From: UBA6224 sp963730375
Lineage (GTDB): Bacteria > Patescibacteriota > Saccharimonadia > Saccharimonadales > UBA4665
Direction: 5' to 3'
Assembly: GCA_963730375.1 (NCBI GenBank)
Contig: CAVSRJ010000001.1
Span: 124,001-188,000, forward strand
DNA length: 64,000 bases
The notes beneath the pieces were generated by a model. It saw only the letters and a program-made list of their open reading frames with translations. It searched no databases and was not told where the DNA came from. Both the position numbers and the translations under genes were made by a program. Shown here one piece after another: positions 42,446 through 51,547 of this stretch (its first letter is position 1; the number at the start of each line of letters is the position of its first letter).

Positions 42446-43252
42446 AATTACTCTGTTGATTATACCCTCGTTACCGCTAACGGTCTACCCTGTGGTTCGT
42501 AACGCTACCGATGATACGTGGCTATCTATCATATATAAACTATAGCAAAATTTACATCATTTGTCAATCCGCTCCCGCTTATACGTTTACTTAGTAACGA
42601 TGTAGTCAACTGCTTACGAGTAAGTTTGAGGGCCACGAAGTCCGCATCAGGAGCGTCCATTATCGGCCGGTATGCACGAGTATTGTTTTTGTTCCGGCGC
42701 TGATAATACACTGTTTGGACTCGGTTAGATTGTCCCTGATCGTCGCGAGGAAAAACGTGACAGCTGCAATGTCGTACATTTTCAGCTACATCTGGTTCAG
42801 TAATTTAGGCTTGGGTTGACGACATTCACAGTTATACGCCTTCACTGAATGCGGACACACGAAGGTTTCATTAATCTTGATTCCGCTGTGGTCATGCAAT
42901 TTCGCTTATATAATAGACCTTGCTGTTGATTGCATCAGAATCAGCCAGTGATATCGAGCCCTGTTGTTAAACCAGCTTGATTGAGTTACAAAGAAAATCA
43001 TGTAATCTGCACGTGCGAGTCGGCCGAGTGCATCGATAACTCTGGGCAAAATTTCAACCTTATCTGGACTATCTACGCGTTCGTATTTGAGGACGGAGCA
43101 TTAATAGTGCGATCTCGGTTAGTGAAAATTGCCAACATAAGTCAGATTATATCAAACTATCCCAGAAACAGACTGAATTACAGCTACGGTGCTTACAGTT
43201 ACGTACGATCACAAGTTTAGTAATCAATTTCATAACGCATTTTTCCAGGGGT

Positions 43253-43278
43253 GACGTATATACGCACGTATATACGTC
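43253..43278. repeat. Perfect inverted repeat, 12-base arms
   Basis: GACGTATATACG, a CA centre, then CGTATATACGTC. The arms are exactly complementary and also internally alternating (GTATATAC). It lies in the gene-poor region and looks like a dimeric protein-binding site or cruciform. Confidence 0.85.
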
Positions 43279-43497
43279 CTATCTGTTAGATCGGCATATA
43301 AGCTCAATTCGTATAGTGCAGGATGGCCGTGTCGACGTTATGGCCCTACTGTTGCCGAGACATGGCGAGCCAATACATGAGCGTGCTCGGATGACCAAAG
43401 TACGTCTCAACGGAGCAGACTTAGCGACGAGTTGTCGAACCCGATTGTCGCAAAGGACAACAGTTGACCACGAACCAAAGAATAGGCTGAACTTTTG

Positions 43498-43525
43498 GCT
43501 ACTTTTCTTTCAAGAGAAAAGTAGC
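43498..43525. repeat. Hairpin GCTACTTTTCT-TTCAAG-AGAAAAGTAGC
   Basis: Eleven perfect base pairs and a six-base loop just downstream (on minus) of the RNase J stop. No T-run follows, so termination is uncertain. Confidence 0.6.
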
Positions 43526-43558
43526 TGGCCTAGCTGGGCCAATCCGGCTACCGTAGCG

Positions 43559-45664
43559 TCAGTCGACTCTAGGATCCTGGGTCAGCAGCCGAGCCCGCAT
43601 CTCCTGGAATCGCTTCTGCTGCTCTGCCGCAATCTCTTCAGAGGTCTTGGTTTTGACGCCGTTACTGCTGGTTTCGACCTTAGTCTCACCCTTTTCACCC
43701 TTGCCGCCACCGCTAATCAGGTTGACCACCGGGATGACAATTGGGCTACGCTGTGTCTGCTCAAACAGGAAGTGTGTGACGTGATCCTTTAGCTCCGCCT
43801 TGAAGCGATCAAGATCAACGCGCTTGAAGCGCTGCTGTACGGCTCGCTTCAGTTCGATACGCAGACCGTTCATGACCTCTTCGTTTTCCCGCATGTAGAT
43901 GAAGCCGCGGCTGATAATGTCGGGGCTCGTCATAAGTGTGCCGGACTTCTTGTCGATGGTCAGCACGACAGCCACCAGGCCTTCTTCACTCAGGAGCACG
44001 CGGTCTTTCACGACCACATTGCTGACGGTGGCACCGGTCTGATCCACCAGGATAGTTCCGTGTGGCACTTCGCCCTCGACTTGCATGCTGTCAGGAGTCA
44101 TGGCGACAACTTGCCCATTGTCCACATTGATACAGTTGCGTCGTGGGATACCCTGGCGAACCGCTTCTTCGATGTGGTGAAACTTCGAGCGGTAAGCTCC
44201 GTAGATCGGCATAAAGAACTTCGGCTGAGTCATCTGCATCATCTCGGCATACTCTTCGAGACTGGCGTGACCAGAGACGTGCAACGGGCCACAGCCGTCG
44301 ACGGCCGTATGGTCAGCGCGAAAGACGTGCGCACCCAACTTCATCAGATTATCAACCATGTCACCAATCAGCTTGTCGTTGCCGGTCTCCGGAATAGGTG
44401 TACCGGACAGTACGACGGTATCTTGTGCCTTGAGCTTGACGTGGCGGTGTTCTCCGCTGGCCATGCGCTGCAAGGCAGAGCTGGGCTCTCCCTGCACACC
44501 GGTCGAGATGACTACAAGTTCTTCGTCCTTGATGTTGCCGGTGCTGGCAATCGGCACAAAGGTGCCCTTCGGGATACGAATCATACCGAGCTTGACGGCA
44601 ACCTCGAGAGTGCTCATCATGCTACGCCCGTCCATGGCAATCTTGCGGCCGTGGTGTGTCGCGGCATTGATAATCATCTGGATACGGTTAATGTTGCTCG
44701 AGAACATAGCCACAAAGACACGACCTGGCGCTCGGTCAAACAGATCGATAAAGGTCGGTTCGATGGTGCTTTCGCTGGGAGTACGACCAGGTCGCTCAGA
44801 GGTGGTGCTGTCGCTCATCAATAGCAGCACGCCTTCGCGCCCTAGTTCAGTTAGTCGCTCGATGTCGCTGCGCTCGTGGTCAAGGGGGTTGGGGTCAAGA
44901 CGGAAGTCACCGGTATTAATCAACCGACCGACTGGCGTGTCCAACACGATACATGTGCTGCCGGGAATAGAGTGTGTGATACGCACCAGCTCAACAAAGA
45001 ATTCACCAATCTTGAGGCGTTCGTGAGTCTCTTCATTCATGGTGATGGTTTGCAATTCAAAGCCCTCCGGCTGTGGCAAACCAAAGTTCTCGAAAATCTT
45101 TTCGACCATACCGATGGTGAAGCGGCTACCATAAATTGGTGCCGGGAACTTCGGTACGATGTGCGGCAAGCCGCCGATGTGGTCAAGGTGACCATGGGTA
45201 ATGACGTAGGCGCGCAGTTTGTGACGAATGCTCTCGAGGTAGGTCGTGTCGGCAATGCCGTAGTTAATACCCGGCAAGTCGACACCGAGGTCGTTACCAC
45301 AGTCCATGACAATGGCGTCATTGAGGTACTCAACGAGGATCATGTTCTTGGAACCACCCCCGTCCATACCGCCTAAGCCGATAATCTTGAGGCGTGGTCG
45401 GTCATCGACGACATTCGCACGCTGTTGCTTGACGGGCTGGGCGGCCGTGTACTGGTTGGCGATGCGCTGAGCATCCATCTGGGTACGCTTTTGCGCACGA
45501 ACGGCTGCACCACGGCTGATACCGCTGCTGCGACCGCCGTTGTTCTGCTGGTTTTGATTGTTAGTTGCCTGCTTGTTCTGAGGCTTTTTGCCACCGCGTT
45601 GACCGCCGCCGTTTGGGCGTCGGCCACCGCGTTTTGGTGGCTTGTTTTCGTTATCTGGACTCAT
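43559..45664 (-). CDS. rnj: Ribonuclease J
   Basis: The 701-residue protein has a Gly/Asn/Gln/Arg-rich disordered N-terminus (about 1-85) and an MBL/beta-CASP core: YVITHGHLDHIGGLPHIVPK, NTGDFRLDPNPLD, MSDSTTSERPGRTPSE, then STGVQGEPSSALQRMASGEH and LHVSGHASLEEYAEMMQMTQ. A C-terminal domain follows. It is a 5'-3' exo/endoribonuclease for rRNA maturation and mRNA decay. AAGGAG precedes the ATG. Upstream in the same strand are udg, a small membrane gene and pnp, which suggests an RNA decay cluster. Confidence 0.96.
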   Translation of the reverse strand: MSPDNENKPPKRGGRRPNGGGQRGGKKPQNKQATNNQNQQNNGGRSSGISRGAAVRAQKRTQMDAQRIANQYTAAQPVKQQRANVVDDRPRLKIIGLGGMDGGGSKNMILVEYLNDAIVMDCGNDLGVDLPGINYGIADTTYLESIRHKLRAYVITHGHLDHIGGLPHIVPKFPAPIYGSRFTIGMVEKIFENFGLPQPEGFELQTITMNEETHERLKIGEFFVELVRITHSIPGSTCIVLDTPVGRLINTGDFRLDPNPLDHERSDIERLTELGREGVLLLMSDSTTSERPGRTPSESTIEPTFIDLFDRAPGRVFVAMFSSNINRIQMIINAATHHGRKIAMDGRSMMSTLEVAVKLGMIRIPKGTFVPIASTGNIKDEELVVISTGVQGEPSSALQRMASGEHRHVKLKAQDTVVLSGTPIPETGNDKLIGDMVDNLMKLGAHVFRADHTAVDGCGPLHVSGHASLEEYAEMMQMTQPKFFMPIYGAYRSKFHHIEEAVRQGIPRRNCINVDNGQVVAMTPDSMQVEGEVPHGTILVDQTGATVSNVVVKDRVLLSEEGLVAVVLTIDKKSGTLMTSPDIISRGFIYMRENEEVMNGLRIELKRAVQQRFKRVDLDRFKAELKDHVTHFLFEQTQRSPIVIPVVNLISGGGKGEKGETKVETSSNGVKTKTSEEIAAEQQKRFQEMRARLLTQDPRVD

Positions 45665-45667
45665 CTA

Positions 45668-46300
45668 TTATTTCTCCTTTTCGATAGGGGTATTAGTTGT
45701 TGTGAGTTTCCTGAGTAATGCTGGTATCTGACTGAAGTCATCTATCAGTGTTTGGCGCATGCCCCCGTTATATAGGGCAGCTGCTGGGTGATAGAGAGGT
45801 AATATAACTACCTCCAGTATATCGTCTTTGTCGGCCTTTAGCTGCAATTTTATGCGCTTTGGCTGGCCGTGGGCCTTGCTGATTTGCAAGTCCGGCAAGA
45901 AGCAATTGGTGCTGTGGCGGCCAAGGGTCACGACGACCTTTGGCTGGATTGCTTCTAGCTGGGCCTGTAAATACGGCAGAAATGCCTTTTTCTCTTCCGG
46001 TAACGGGTCTCGATTGTCGGGCGGGCGGTACTTCACGATGTTGGTGATGTAAATGTCGCTTCGCTTCATATCAACACTCTCGAGCATTTCGTCCAGGAAC
46101 CTGCCAGCGGCACCGACGAATGGCTGTCCCGTCTCGTCCTCCTTTTTACCCGGTGCCTCGCCGATGAAAACCACATCAGCATCAGGGTTGCCGGTACCAA
46201 AAACGAGCTGTGTCACCTGCTCTGCCAGCTCTGGACACACCTTGTCGTCAATAATCTGCTGCTGGATGATGTCTAGCAGTGCCTGATTGTCAGCGCTCAC
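45668..46300 (-). CDS. Uracil-DNA glycosylase family 4/5, iron-sulfur cysteines missing
   Basis: The 210-residue protein has VFGTGNPDADVVFIGEAPGK, the active-site region EDETGQPFVGAAGRFLDEML, NIVKYRPPDNRDPLPEEK and LPLYHPAAAL, all typical of family 4 UDG. That family normally coordinates a 4Fe-4S cluster with four Cys; only two Cys (in KVCPELAE and STNCFLPD) are present. GTG 46300 with GGAAGG upstream is preferred because the preceding membrane gene overlaps it by 11 bases. Confidence 0.87.
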   Translation of the reverse strand: MSADNQALLDIIQQQIIDDKVCPELAEQVTQLVFGTGNPDADVVFIGEAPGKKEDETGQPFVGAAGRFLDEMLESVDMKRSDIYITNIVKYRPPDNRDPLPEEKKAFLPYLQAQLEAIQPKVVVTLGRHSTNCFLPDLQISKAHGQPKRIKLQLKADKDDILEVVILPLYHPAAALYNGGMRQTLIDDFSQIPALLRKLTTTNTPIEKEK

Positions 46301-46502
46301 GGTGCGTAGCCTTCCAGGCGAGCATGATGATATTCTGTAGGCTCCCAAGCAGTAGGATGATTGCCAGTATCCAGGCCAGGAGGCTGCCACTGTCGACAGC
46401 CCACAGGAATGCCCAGTACCCGAGCGCGAGCTCGATCAGTCCGAACACGAGGTGTCCCACGATGCTCTGATGAAACCGATCGAGCCAGTTTACAACATTC
46501 AT
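46290..46502 (-). CDS. Small two-span membrane protein
   Basis: Not recognised. The 70-residue protein MNVVNWLDRFHQSIVGHLVF... has two hydrophobic segments (about 14-33 and 40-62) and a basic C-terminus. It sits between pnp and udg, overlapping udg. Context gives no function. Confidence 0.6.
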   Translation of the reverse strand: MNVVNWLDRFHQSIVGHLVFGLIELALGYWAFLWAVDSGSLLAWILAIILLLGSLQNIIMLAWKATHRER

Positions 46503-46503
46503 A

Positions 46504-48663
46504 CTATCCCTTGTTTTGTTCGCGCTTGGCAGCCTTCATGCTCAGCTGCAGGCGACCGCGGTCGTCGATAGCAACCAACTTCACGGTGACTTTGTCACCT
46601 TCCTTTACGACGTCGCTTGGCTTTTCGACGCGCTCTTCACTCATCTCGCTGACATGTACCAGACCATCTTTGCCCGGCATGATCTGCACGAAGGCGCCGA
46701 AGTCCAACACGCTAACCACCGGCACGTTCTCGTAAATCTTGCCGACTTCCGGCTCGGCAGTAATGCTCTCAATCCACTGGATGGCAGCCTTGATGCTGGC
46801 ACCGTCTGGGCTGGCAATCATGATGGTGCCGTCGTCCTTGATGTCAATTTCGGTACCGGTTTCGGCGGTAATCTTCTGGATGGTTTCACCACCCTTACCG
46901 ATGACTTCGCGAATCTTGTCAGGGTTAATCTGGATGGCTTCGACACGTGGGGCGTATGGGCTCATCTCCTTGCGAGGTTCAGCAATCGTCTTCAGCATGT
47001 GCTCGAGAATCTCGGCACGGCCAGCTTTCGCCTGCATCAGCGCATCGCGCAGAACCTTGACGGGCAGACCGTGAACTTTCATATCCATCTGTAGTGCAGT
47101 AATGCCTTCGGTGGTACCGGTGACCTTAAAGTCCATGTCGCCGGCAAAGTCTTCTGCATCGGCAATGTCGCTAAGGATGTAGTGCTTGTCGCCGTCGACC
47201 ATCAGACCCATAGCGATACCGCTAACCGGTCGCTTCAGCGGGACACCGGCATCCATCAACGCCAGACAACTACTACAGGTAGCTGCCATGCTGGTGGAAC
47301 CGTTCTGGCTCATAATCTCAGTCACGGAACGAATCGTGTATGGGAAATCTGCTTCATCCGGCAAGACTGGGATCAGTGCACGCTCTGCGAGGTAGCCGTG
47401 GCCGATTTCGCGTCGACCCGGCGAACCCAGGCGACGAACTTCGCCGACGGTGTATCCCGGTGCGTTGTAGTGGTGCATGTAGCGGCGCAAGCCGTCGTTC
47501 TGCTCCATGGTGTCGACCAACTGGGCATAGCTGAGTGGTGCCAAGGTAACAATGTTCATACCCTGAGTCATACCGCGGGTAAACAAGCTGGAGCCGTGAG
47601 CTCGAGGCAAGAAACCAACTTCTGAGCTCAGTGGGCGGATTTCGGTCAACTGGCGACCGTCAGGACGCAGATTGTCTTCGACGATGCCCTTACGTACATC
47701 CTTGTGCAGTGCCAATTCAAATGCTTCGTCGTAAGTGGCGTGCATAGCTTTGTATTCGTCTTCGCCAACTTTAGCCGCAAACTCATCGTGCATGGCTGCC
47801 CGTAGGTTCGCTACCAAGTCGTTACGTTCTGGCAATGGTTTGCGGACATTTTCACCAAGCTTATCTGCCAGCCAGGTATCGACTTCCTTTTGGAAGGCGT
47901 CATCTGGCTTCAGCAGGACATATTCCTGAGGCGTGACGCCAACTTTTTCGACCAATTCACGCTGTAGCTGGATAGCAGGCTTGATGGCTTCTTGGGCAAA
48001 CTCCAGTGCACCGGCCACGTCGTCTTCACTCGCTTCGCGAGCACCAGCCTCGACCATCATAATGGCGCCTTCTTTACCGGCCACAACCAGATCAAGCTTG
48101 CCGTCGTTGAGCTGCTCGGCGCTCATAAATGCCTCGTACTTGCCATCCTCGGTCATACCGACACGAACACCAGCAACCGGACCGTCAAATGGCGCACCAG
48201 TCAGCATGAATGCCGTACTCATGGCAATCATTGCCACCATGTCGGGGCGGAAGTTAGGGTCCATGCTCAATACGCTAGCAACACCTTGCGCTTCGTGGCG
48301 GTAGCCTTTTGGCCACAGTGGTCGAATCGGTCGGTCAATCAGGCGGCCAATCAGGACGGCTTCGTCGCTTGGGCGACCTTCGCGCTTAATAAATCGGCTG
48401 CCGCTAATCTTTCCGGCGGCGTAGAACTTCTCTTCGTAATCAATACTCAGTGGGAAGTAGTCCATCCCCTCGACCGGTGTGTTCTTGACCATGGCTGTGC
48501 CGAGCACAACCGTGTCGCCGTAGCGCACAATCACGCTGGCGCTGGTACGAAAGCCAACGCGGTTGATTTCTAATGAGAGGGGGCGGCCGCAGAATTCGGT
48601 CTCGACCTTAATCACGTCCTTACCGAACGGGTTGATGGTGTCGTTGTTCATGTTCTGGCTCAA
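46504..48663 (-). CDS. pnp: Polynucleotide phosphorylase
   Basis: The 719-residue protein has two RNase PH domains (MDYFPLSIDYEEKFYAAGKI, FIKREGRPSDEAVLIGRLID; the second with RPDGRQLTEIRPLSSEVG and STSMAATCSSCLALMDAGVP), a KH domain (PDKIREVIGKGGETIQKITA) and an S1 domain (GKIYENVPVVSVLDFGAFVQ). It degrades RNA 3'-5' with phosphate. Start TTG 48663 has GGAAGG 8 bases upstream; a later in-frame ATG at 48651 is an alternative. Confidence 0.96.
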   Translation of the reverse strand: MSQNMNNDTINPFGKDVIKVETEFCGRPLSLEINRVGFRTSASVIVRYGDTVVLGTAMVKNTPVEGMDYFPLSIDYEEKFYAAGKISGSRFIKREGRPSDEAVLIGRLIDRPIRPLWPKGYRHEAQGVASVLSMDPNFRPDMVAMIAMSTAFMLTGAPFDGPVAGVRVGMTEDGKYEAFMSAEQLNDGKLDLVVAGKEGAIMMVEAGAREASEDDVAGALEFAQEAIKPAIQLQRELVEKVGVTPQEYVLLKPDDAFQKEVDTWLADKLGENVRKPLPERNDLVANLRAAMHDEFAAKVGEDEYKAMHATYDEAFELALHKDVRKGIVEDNLRPDGRQLTEIRPLSSEVGFLPRAHGSSLFTRGMTQGMNIVTLAPLSYAQLVDTMEQNDGLRRYMHHYNAPGYTVGEVRRLGSPGRREIGHGYLAERALIPVLPDEADFPYTIRSVTEIMSQNGSTSMAATCSSCLALMDAGVPLKRPVSGIAMGLMVDGDKHYILSDIADAEDFAGDMDFKVTGTTEGITALQMDMKVHGLPVKVLRDALMQAKAGRAEILEHMLKTIAEPRKEMSPYAPRVEAIQINPDKIREVIGKGGETIQKITAETGTEIDIKDDGTIMIASPDGASIKAAIQWIESITAEPEVGKIYENVPVVSVLDFGAFVQIMPGKDGLVHVSEMSEERVEKPSDVVKEGDKVTVKLVAIDDRGRLQLSMKAAKREQNKG

Positions 48664-48832
48664 GTTTGTAGCCTTCCTTTCTGTGTATGTAAGTTTAAGC
48701 AGGGTGCAAATATAGCTCCCTCTTGTGCTCTAGGGGTATATCTGGGCTCTGCCTACACTTTGCAATACGTTAATGTGCACAAGCTTGAATTTTCGAACGC
48801 GTCAAACATTCTGGCTTGGGCGCGGGCTGTTG

Positions 48833-48953
48833 TTGAGCCCCTAGTTTTCGTACAGTTCTAGGCGATACTGAAGCCCGGAGCGAGCCGTATTGGTAATACG
48901 GTGAGTGAGGACTGGATGTATCAACAACGAAATGTGCAAAACTAGGGGTTCAA
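48833..48953. repeat. Structured intergenic element, copy 2 (between rpsO and pnp)
   Basis: Arms of 18 bases (TTGAGCCCCTAGTTTTCG at 48833 and its near complement at 48936) with few mismatches enclose GAAGCCCGGAGCGAGCCGTA and the hairpin CCGTATT-GGT-AATACGG. Copy 1 lies between rpsR and efp. Both are directly behind a small ribosomal protein gene. Confidence 0.7.
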
Positions 48954-48955
48954 CC

Positions 48956-49222
48956 CTAGCGGCGAATGCCGAGATCTTTCAGAAGCTTTTTGTAGCCCTC
49001 TGGGTTGTGCTTAGCGACATAGTTGAGCAAGCGGCGGCGCTTACCAACCAACTGTAGGAGTCCACGGCGTGCCGCGAAGTCCTTTTTGTTAACCTTGAGG
49101 TGCTCAGTTAGTTCCTTGATACGCTCACTGGCGACGGCGATTTGTGCGCCTGCCCCACCGGTATCATCTTTGTGTGCTTGCGCGCTTTTGATAGCGGCCT
49201 GCTTCTTCTCAGTCGAGATCAT
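48956..49222 (-). CDS. rpsO: 30S ribosomal protein S15
   Basis: uS15 (88 aa) has GGAGAQIAVASERIKELTEH and LKVNKKDFAARRGLLQLVGK with the conserved RRRLLNYVAKHNPEGYKKLL. It starts MISTEKKQAAIKSAQAHKDD. The rpsO-pnp order is conserved in many bacteria. Confidence 0.96.
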   Translation of the reverse strand: MISTEKKQAAIKSAQAHKDDTGGAGAQIAVASERIKELTEHLKVNKKDFAARRGLLQLVGKRRRLLNYVAKHNPEGYKKLLKDLGIRR

Positions 49223-49250
49223 TCAATTCCTTTTCTTCGGCTAGCGCCTC

Positions 49251-49279
49251 ATGAGACAAACCTACGGTTTTTCTCATCG
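49251..49279. repeat. 29-base dispersed hairpin repeat, copy 2
   Basis: Exact reverse complement of 16007-16035, about 30 bases upstream of rpsO on its strand. A second hairpin (GCGAAAATGTAATTTTCGC) follows it. Confidence 0.8.
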
Positions 49280-49394
49280 CGTCGGGCGAAAAATGTAATT
49301 TTCGCTCGGGCTGCGCTTTTCCCTTATTAAAGCTTACTGATGGCGTTACACGACAGTATACCAGATGTCGACCTCTATAGCAACCGTATTTTAC

Positions 49395-50059
49395 CTATGC
49401 CGAATCTGGCCGATAGTCCGGTAGATACCCCCACGTAATATCAGTAGCGGCAAACGGTATCTGTATGTACTGATATGTTTCTCCGAGAGCGCCCAGTTCA
49501 CCCTCCACAGTGACTCCCTGTTCGAGCAATAGTATTCCACCCCATCGTAATGAGGGGTCAACATTGAGCAGCCCCGCATCATCGAGACGCGCTTCACCAT
49601 CCTTCGCGTAATAAGGCCCCGGAGCGGATCCCCTTACTTTGCCAAGAACTCCCTGCGTGTCAGTGATGAGGAGTGCATCCGGCTCATCATCTTGCACCCC
49701 CTGACTGCCGATAACCAATCCATCACCAAAAAACAGCATATGCGATCCCTCTCGAATCGGCGTTGGGTTTGTTGGCCCAAACAACGTTTTATAATACTTG
49801 GATGACTCGGCCATTTCCTCAGCTCTAGGAAACTGCATGGTAGCCGGGTCGTAGTGGTCAAATTCCATTGATGACACCCGCAATAATCTGCGATGTAGTA
49901 TTTCGCCGGAAGCTTGATAATCCGTGTGGCTTTATAGTCTACAACAGCGGTTGCAGCAGCACCCAGCTCTTCGATGATGTTTGTGCACTCCAACTCTAAA
50001 CTAGTCAATGTCGGGTCTGCATCAACGATTGCACTGAATGCTTCATCGAATTTTGCCAT
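49395..50059 (-). CDS. Unknown protein, split by a one-base deletion
   Basis: Not recognised. ATG 50059 opens MAKFDEAFSAIVDADPTLTS and runs to KLPAKYYIAD. The adjacent frame then carries LRVSSMEFDHYDPATMQFPR, MLFFGDGLVIGSQGVQDDEP and so on to the stop at 49395. Joining them needs a one-base change near 49883-49888. Total length would be about 221 aa, with no membrane helices. If the break is real the gene is a pseudogene. Confidence 0.6.
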
Positions 50060-50099
50060 GTCATTTACCATACACGCTTTCGCTGGAGGAGAAAAATGG

Positions 50100-50789
50100 T
50101 TATGGCAGTAAAAACTCCTCAATTGTATCCGGAGATATGGCGTCGGGTACCACAGCATTTTCCAACCTATGGTTGCCGACTTGCGTGCGGCGGAGGTCAC
50201 TCATGTAGGCGCCTGTCTTGAGCAGTTTACCCAAATCCTCTACCAGGCTACGGATATAGGTGCCGCTGCTGACATGGCTCGTAAACGTTACGAACGGGTA
50301 GTCGTAGCTCGTGAATTCGTTGCGATGAATGGTGACCGGACGGGCTTCCAACTCGACTGGCTTCCCTTGCCTGGCCAGTTTATACGCCCGCTGCCCGTTG
50401 ATTTTCATAGCGCTGTAGGCTGGCGGTGTCTGCATAATCTGCCCCTGTAGGCTCTCTAGCGCCTCTCTGACGGCTTTTTCAGTGGGAACGGTGTCAGATA
50501 CCACCTCTTTCTCCCCTTCTTCATCAGCGGTCGTGCTGGTCTCGCCCAGCTTCATGGTCACCTCGTACGTTTTGTCCAGCTTACTGAACTCGCCAGCGCG
50601 GCGGGTGTACTCTTTGCCCACCACCAGTACTAATAGACCGGTTGCCATTGGATCCAGCGTGCCGGTATGTCCGACTTTGCAGTTCTTGGGCTTTTTGCCC
50701 TCGACAGTGGCCACGTGTTTGCGCACGTAATTGACAACGTCGAACGACGTCCAACCTTTTGGCTTATCAACCAGTAATAATCCCTGCAT
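50100..50789 (-). CDS. truB: tRNA pseudouridine-55 synthase
   Basis: The 229-residue protein has LLLVDKPKGWTSFDVVNYVR, CKVGHTGTLDPMATGLLVLV (catalytic Asp in GTLDPMATG), TYEVTMKLGETSTTADEEGE, YSAMKINGQRAYKLARQG and VSSGTYIRSLVEDLGK. It makes pseudouridine 55 in the T loop. TATAAT lies 7 bases before the ATG (leaderless). Confidence 0.96.
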   Translation of the reverse strand: MQGLLLVDKPKGWTSFDVVNYVRKHVATVEGKKPKNCKVGHTGTLDPMATGLLVLVVGKEYTRRAGEFSKLDKTYEVTMKLGETSTTADEEGEKEVVSDTVPTEKAVREALESLQGQIMQTPPAYSAMKINGQRAYKLARQGKPVELEARPVTIHRNEFTSYDYPFVTFTSHVSSGTYIRSLVEDLGKLLKTGAYMSDLRRTQVGNHRLENAVVPDAISPDTIEEFLLP

Positions 50790-50797
50790 GCAATGTA

Positions 50798-51100
50798 TTA
50801 TATCTGTTCGACCGCAGCATCACCCATTTCTACGGTTATCAATGCACTGATTACTGGCACCATGATGATGGATAATTTGGCATTTTTGACACTGAGTGGC
50901 ATGTCATCCAACAAATCTCCTGATGACTCTAGCACGAACCACCGCGCCTCCTCACTGTTTTTTAGTTGCTTAGCGAGTGGTACTTCAATTTTATGCAGCT
51001 CATTTGGTGTCAGACCGGGTATAGCCTCAACAATAGCAGTACGGATTAGCATATCTGCTAACTGACATCGTTGTTCAAATGGGCGTTCTGGGTCTGCCAT
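50798..51100 (-). CDS. Hypothetical 100-residue soluble protein
   Basis: Not recognised. MADPERPFEQRCQLADMLIR is followed by a helical part and a more hydrophobic C-terminus (LSIIMVPVISALITVEMGDA). It lies upstream of truB in the same direction. The frame is complete and has normal codon use. Confidence 0.55.
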   Translation of the reverse strand: MADPERPFEQRCQLADMLIRTAIVEAIPGLTPNELHKIEVPLAKQLKNSEEARWFVLESSGDLLDDMPLSVKNAKLSIIMVPVISALITVEMGDAAVEQI

Positions 51101-51273
51101 GATACTTGATATGCTTTGTTGTTCTACTAATTACGTCCGCCGCATTGGATGGATCTATCTCTTGAAATAAAAGTAAGTGATGGAGAGGGGGTGCTGTGAA
51201 TGGGGGTGTGAGGCGGGCGTGGGGGTGCGCTTGCTGGCGCGTGTTGCTGATGCAAGCGCACCTCCCACGATGA
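51101..51273. other. Spacer downstream of the GC-rich gene pair
   Basis: G-rich plus strand (GGGGGTG repeats) without a gene or a clear terminator. Confidence 0.5.
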
Positions 51274-51543
51274 TCACCCGACGATGTAGAACCCGTGTTC
51301 GTTCGAGCGGCACTGGAAGCGGCAGCGGAGTAGCAGGTCCTTGAACCAGCCAATCTGCGCTGGCGAGTCGTGCTCGAACGTCACCTTGAGGCATCCCGAG
51401 TCATCGGGTTGAAGCACGACAGTGCCGTGCGTCGGGTTGCTCAGGGCGACTGGACAGCGTTGCCGTTGCCCGCGCATGGCGCGAACTTCGGCACAGAGCC
51501 GACCGCGAAGGTCAGCATCTGAGACCTCTTGTACTGCGATCAT
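51274..51543 (-). CDS. Unknown 89-residue protein in a GC-rich two-gene unit
   Basis: Not recognised. MIAVQEVSDADLRGRLCAEV is followed by QRCPVALSNPTHGTVVLQPD and a C-terminal CRFQCRSNEHGFYIVG; several Cys and Arg. Codons are strongly GC-ending compared with flanking genes. The start lies 4 bases after the stop of the upstream small gene. Compositionally it resembles the NlpC/P60 gene at 14.3 kb; transfer is inferred. Confidence 0.55.
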   Translation of the reverse strand: MIAVQEVSDADLRGRLCAEVRAMRGQRQRCPVALSNPTHGTVVLQPDDSGCLKVTFEHDSPAQIGWFKDLLLRCRFQCRSNEHGFYIVG

Positions 51544-51547
51544 GTGA

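Larger units (their letters stand above)
42446..43558. other. About 1.1 kb without a convincing gene
   Basis: No open frame here has a ribosome site plus recognisable product. Structures noted are a CGTTA-CCGC-TAACG repeat over the ftsK promoter (42469-42482), an isolated TATAAT (near 42907), a perfect palindrome with 12-base arms (43253-43278), and an 11-bp hairpin (about 43498-43525). No tmRNA, 6S or SRP signature was found. Confidence 0.6.

Noticed and set aside
42529..43220. Short frames in the ftsK-RNase J gap (60 and 79 codons)
   Set aside because: Non-ATG starts, no ribosome site, low-complexity products; likely chance.
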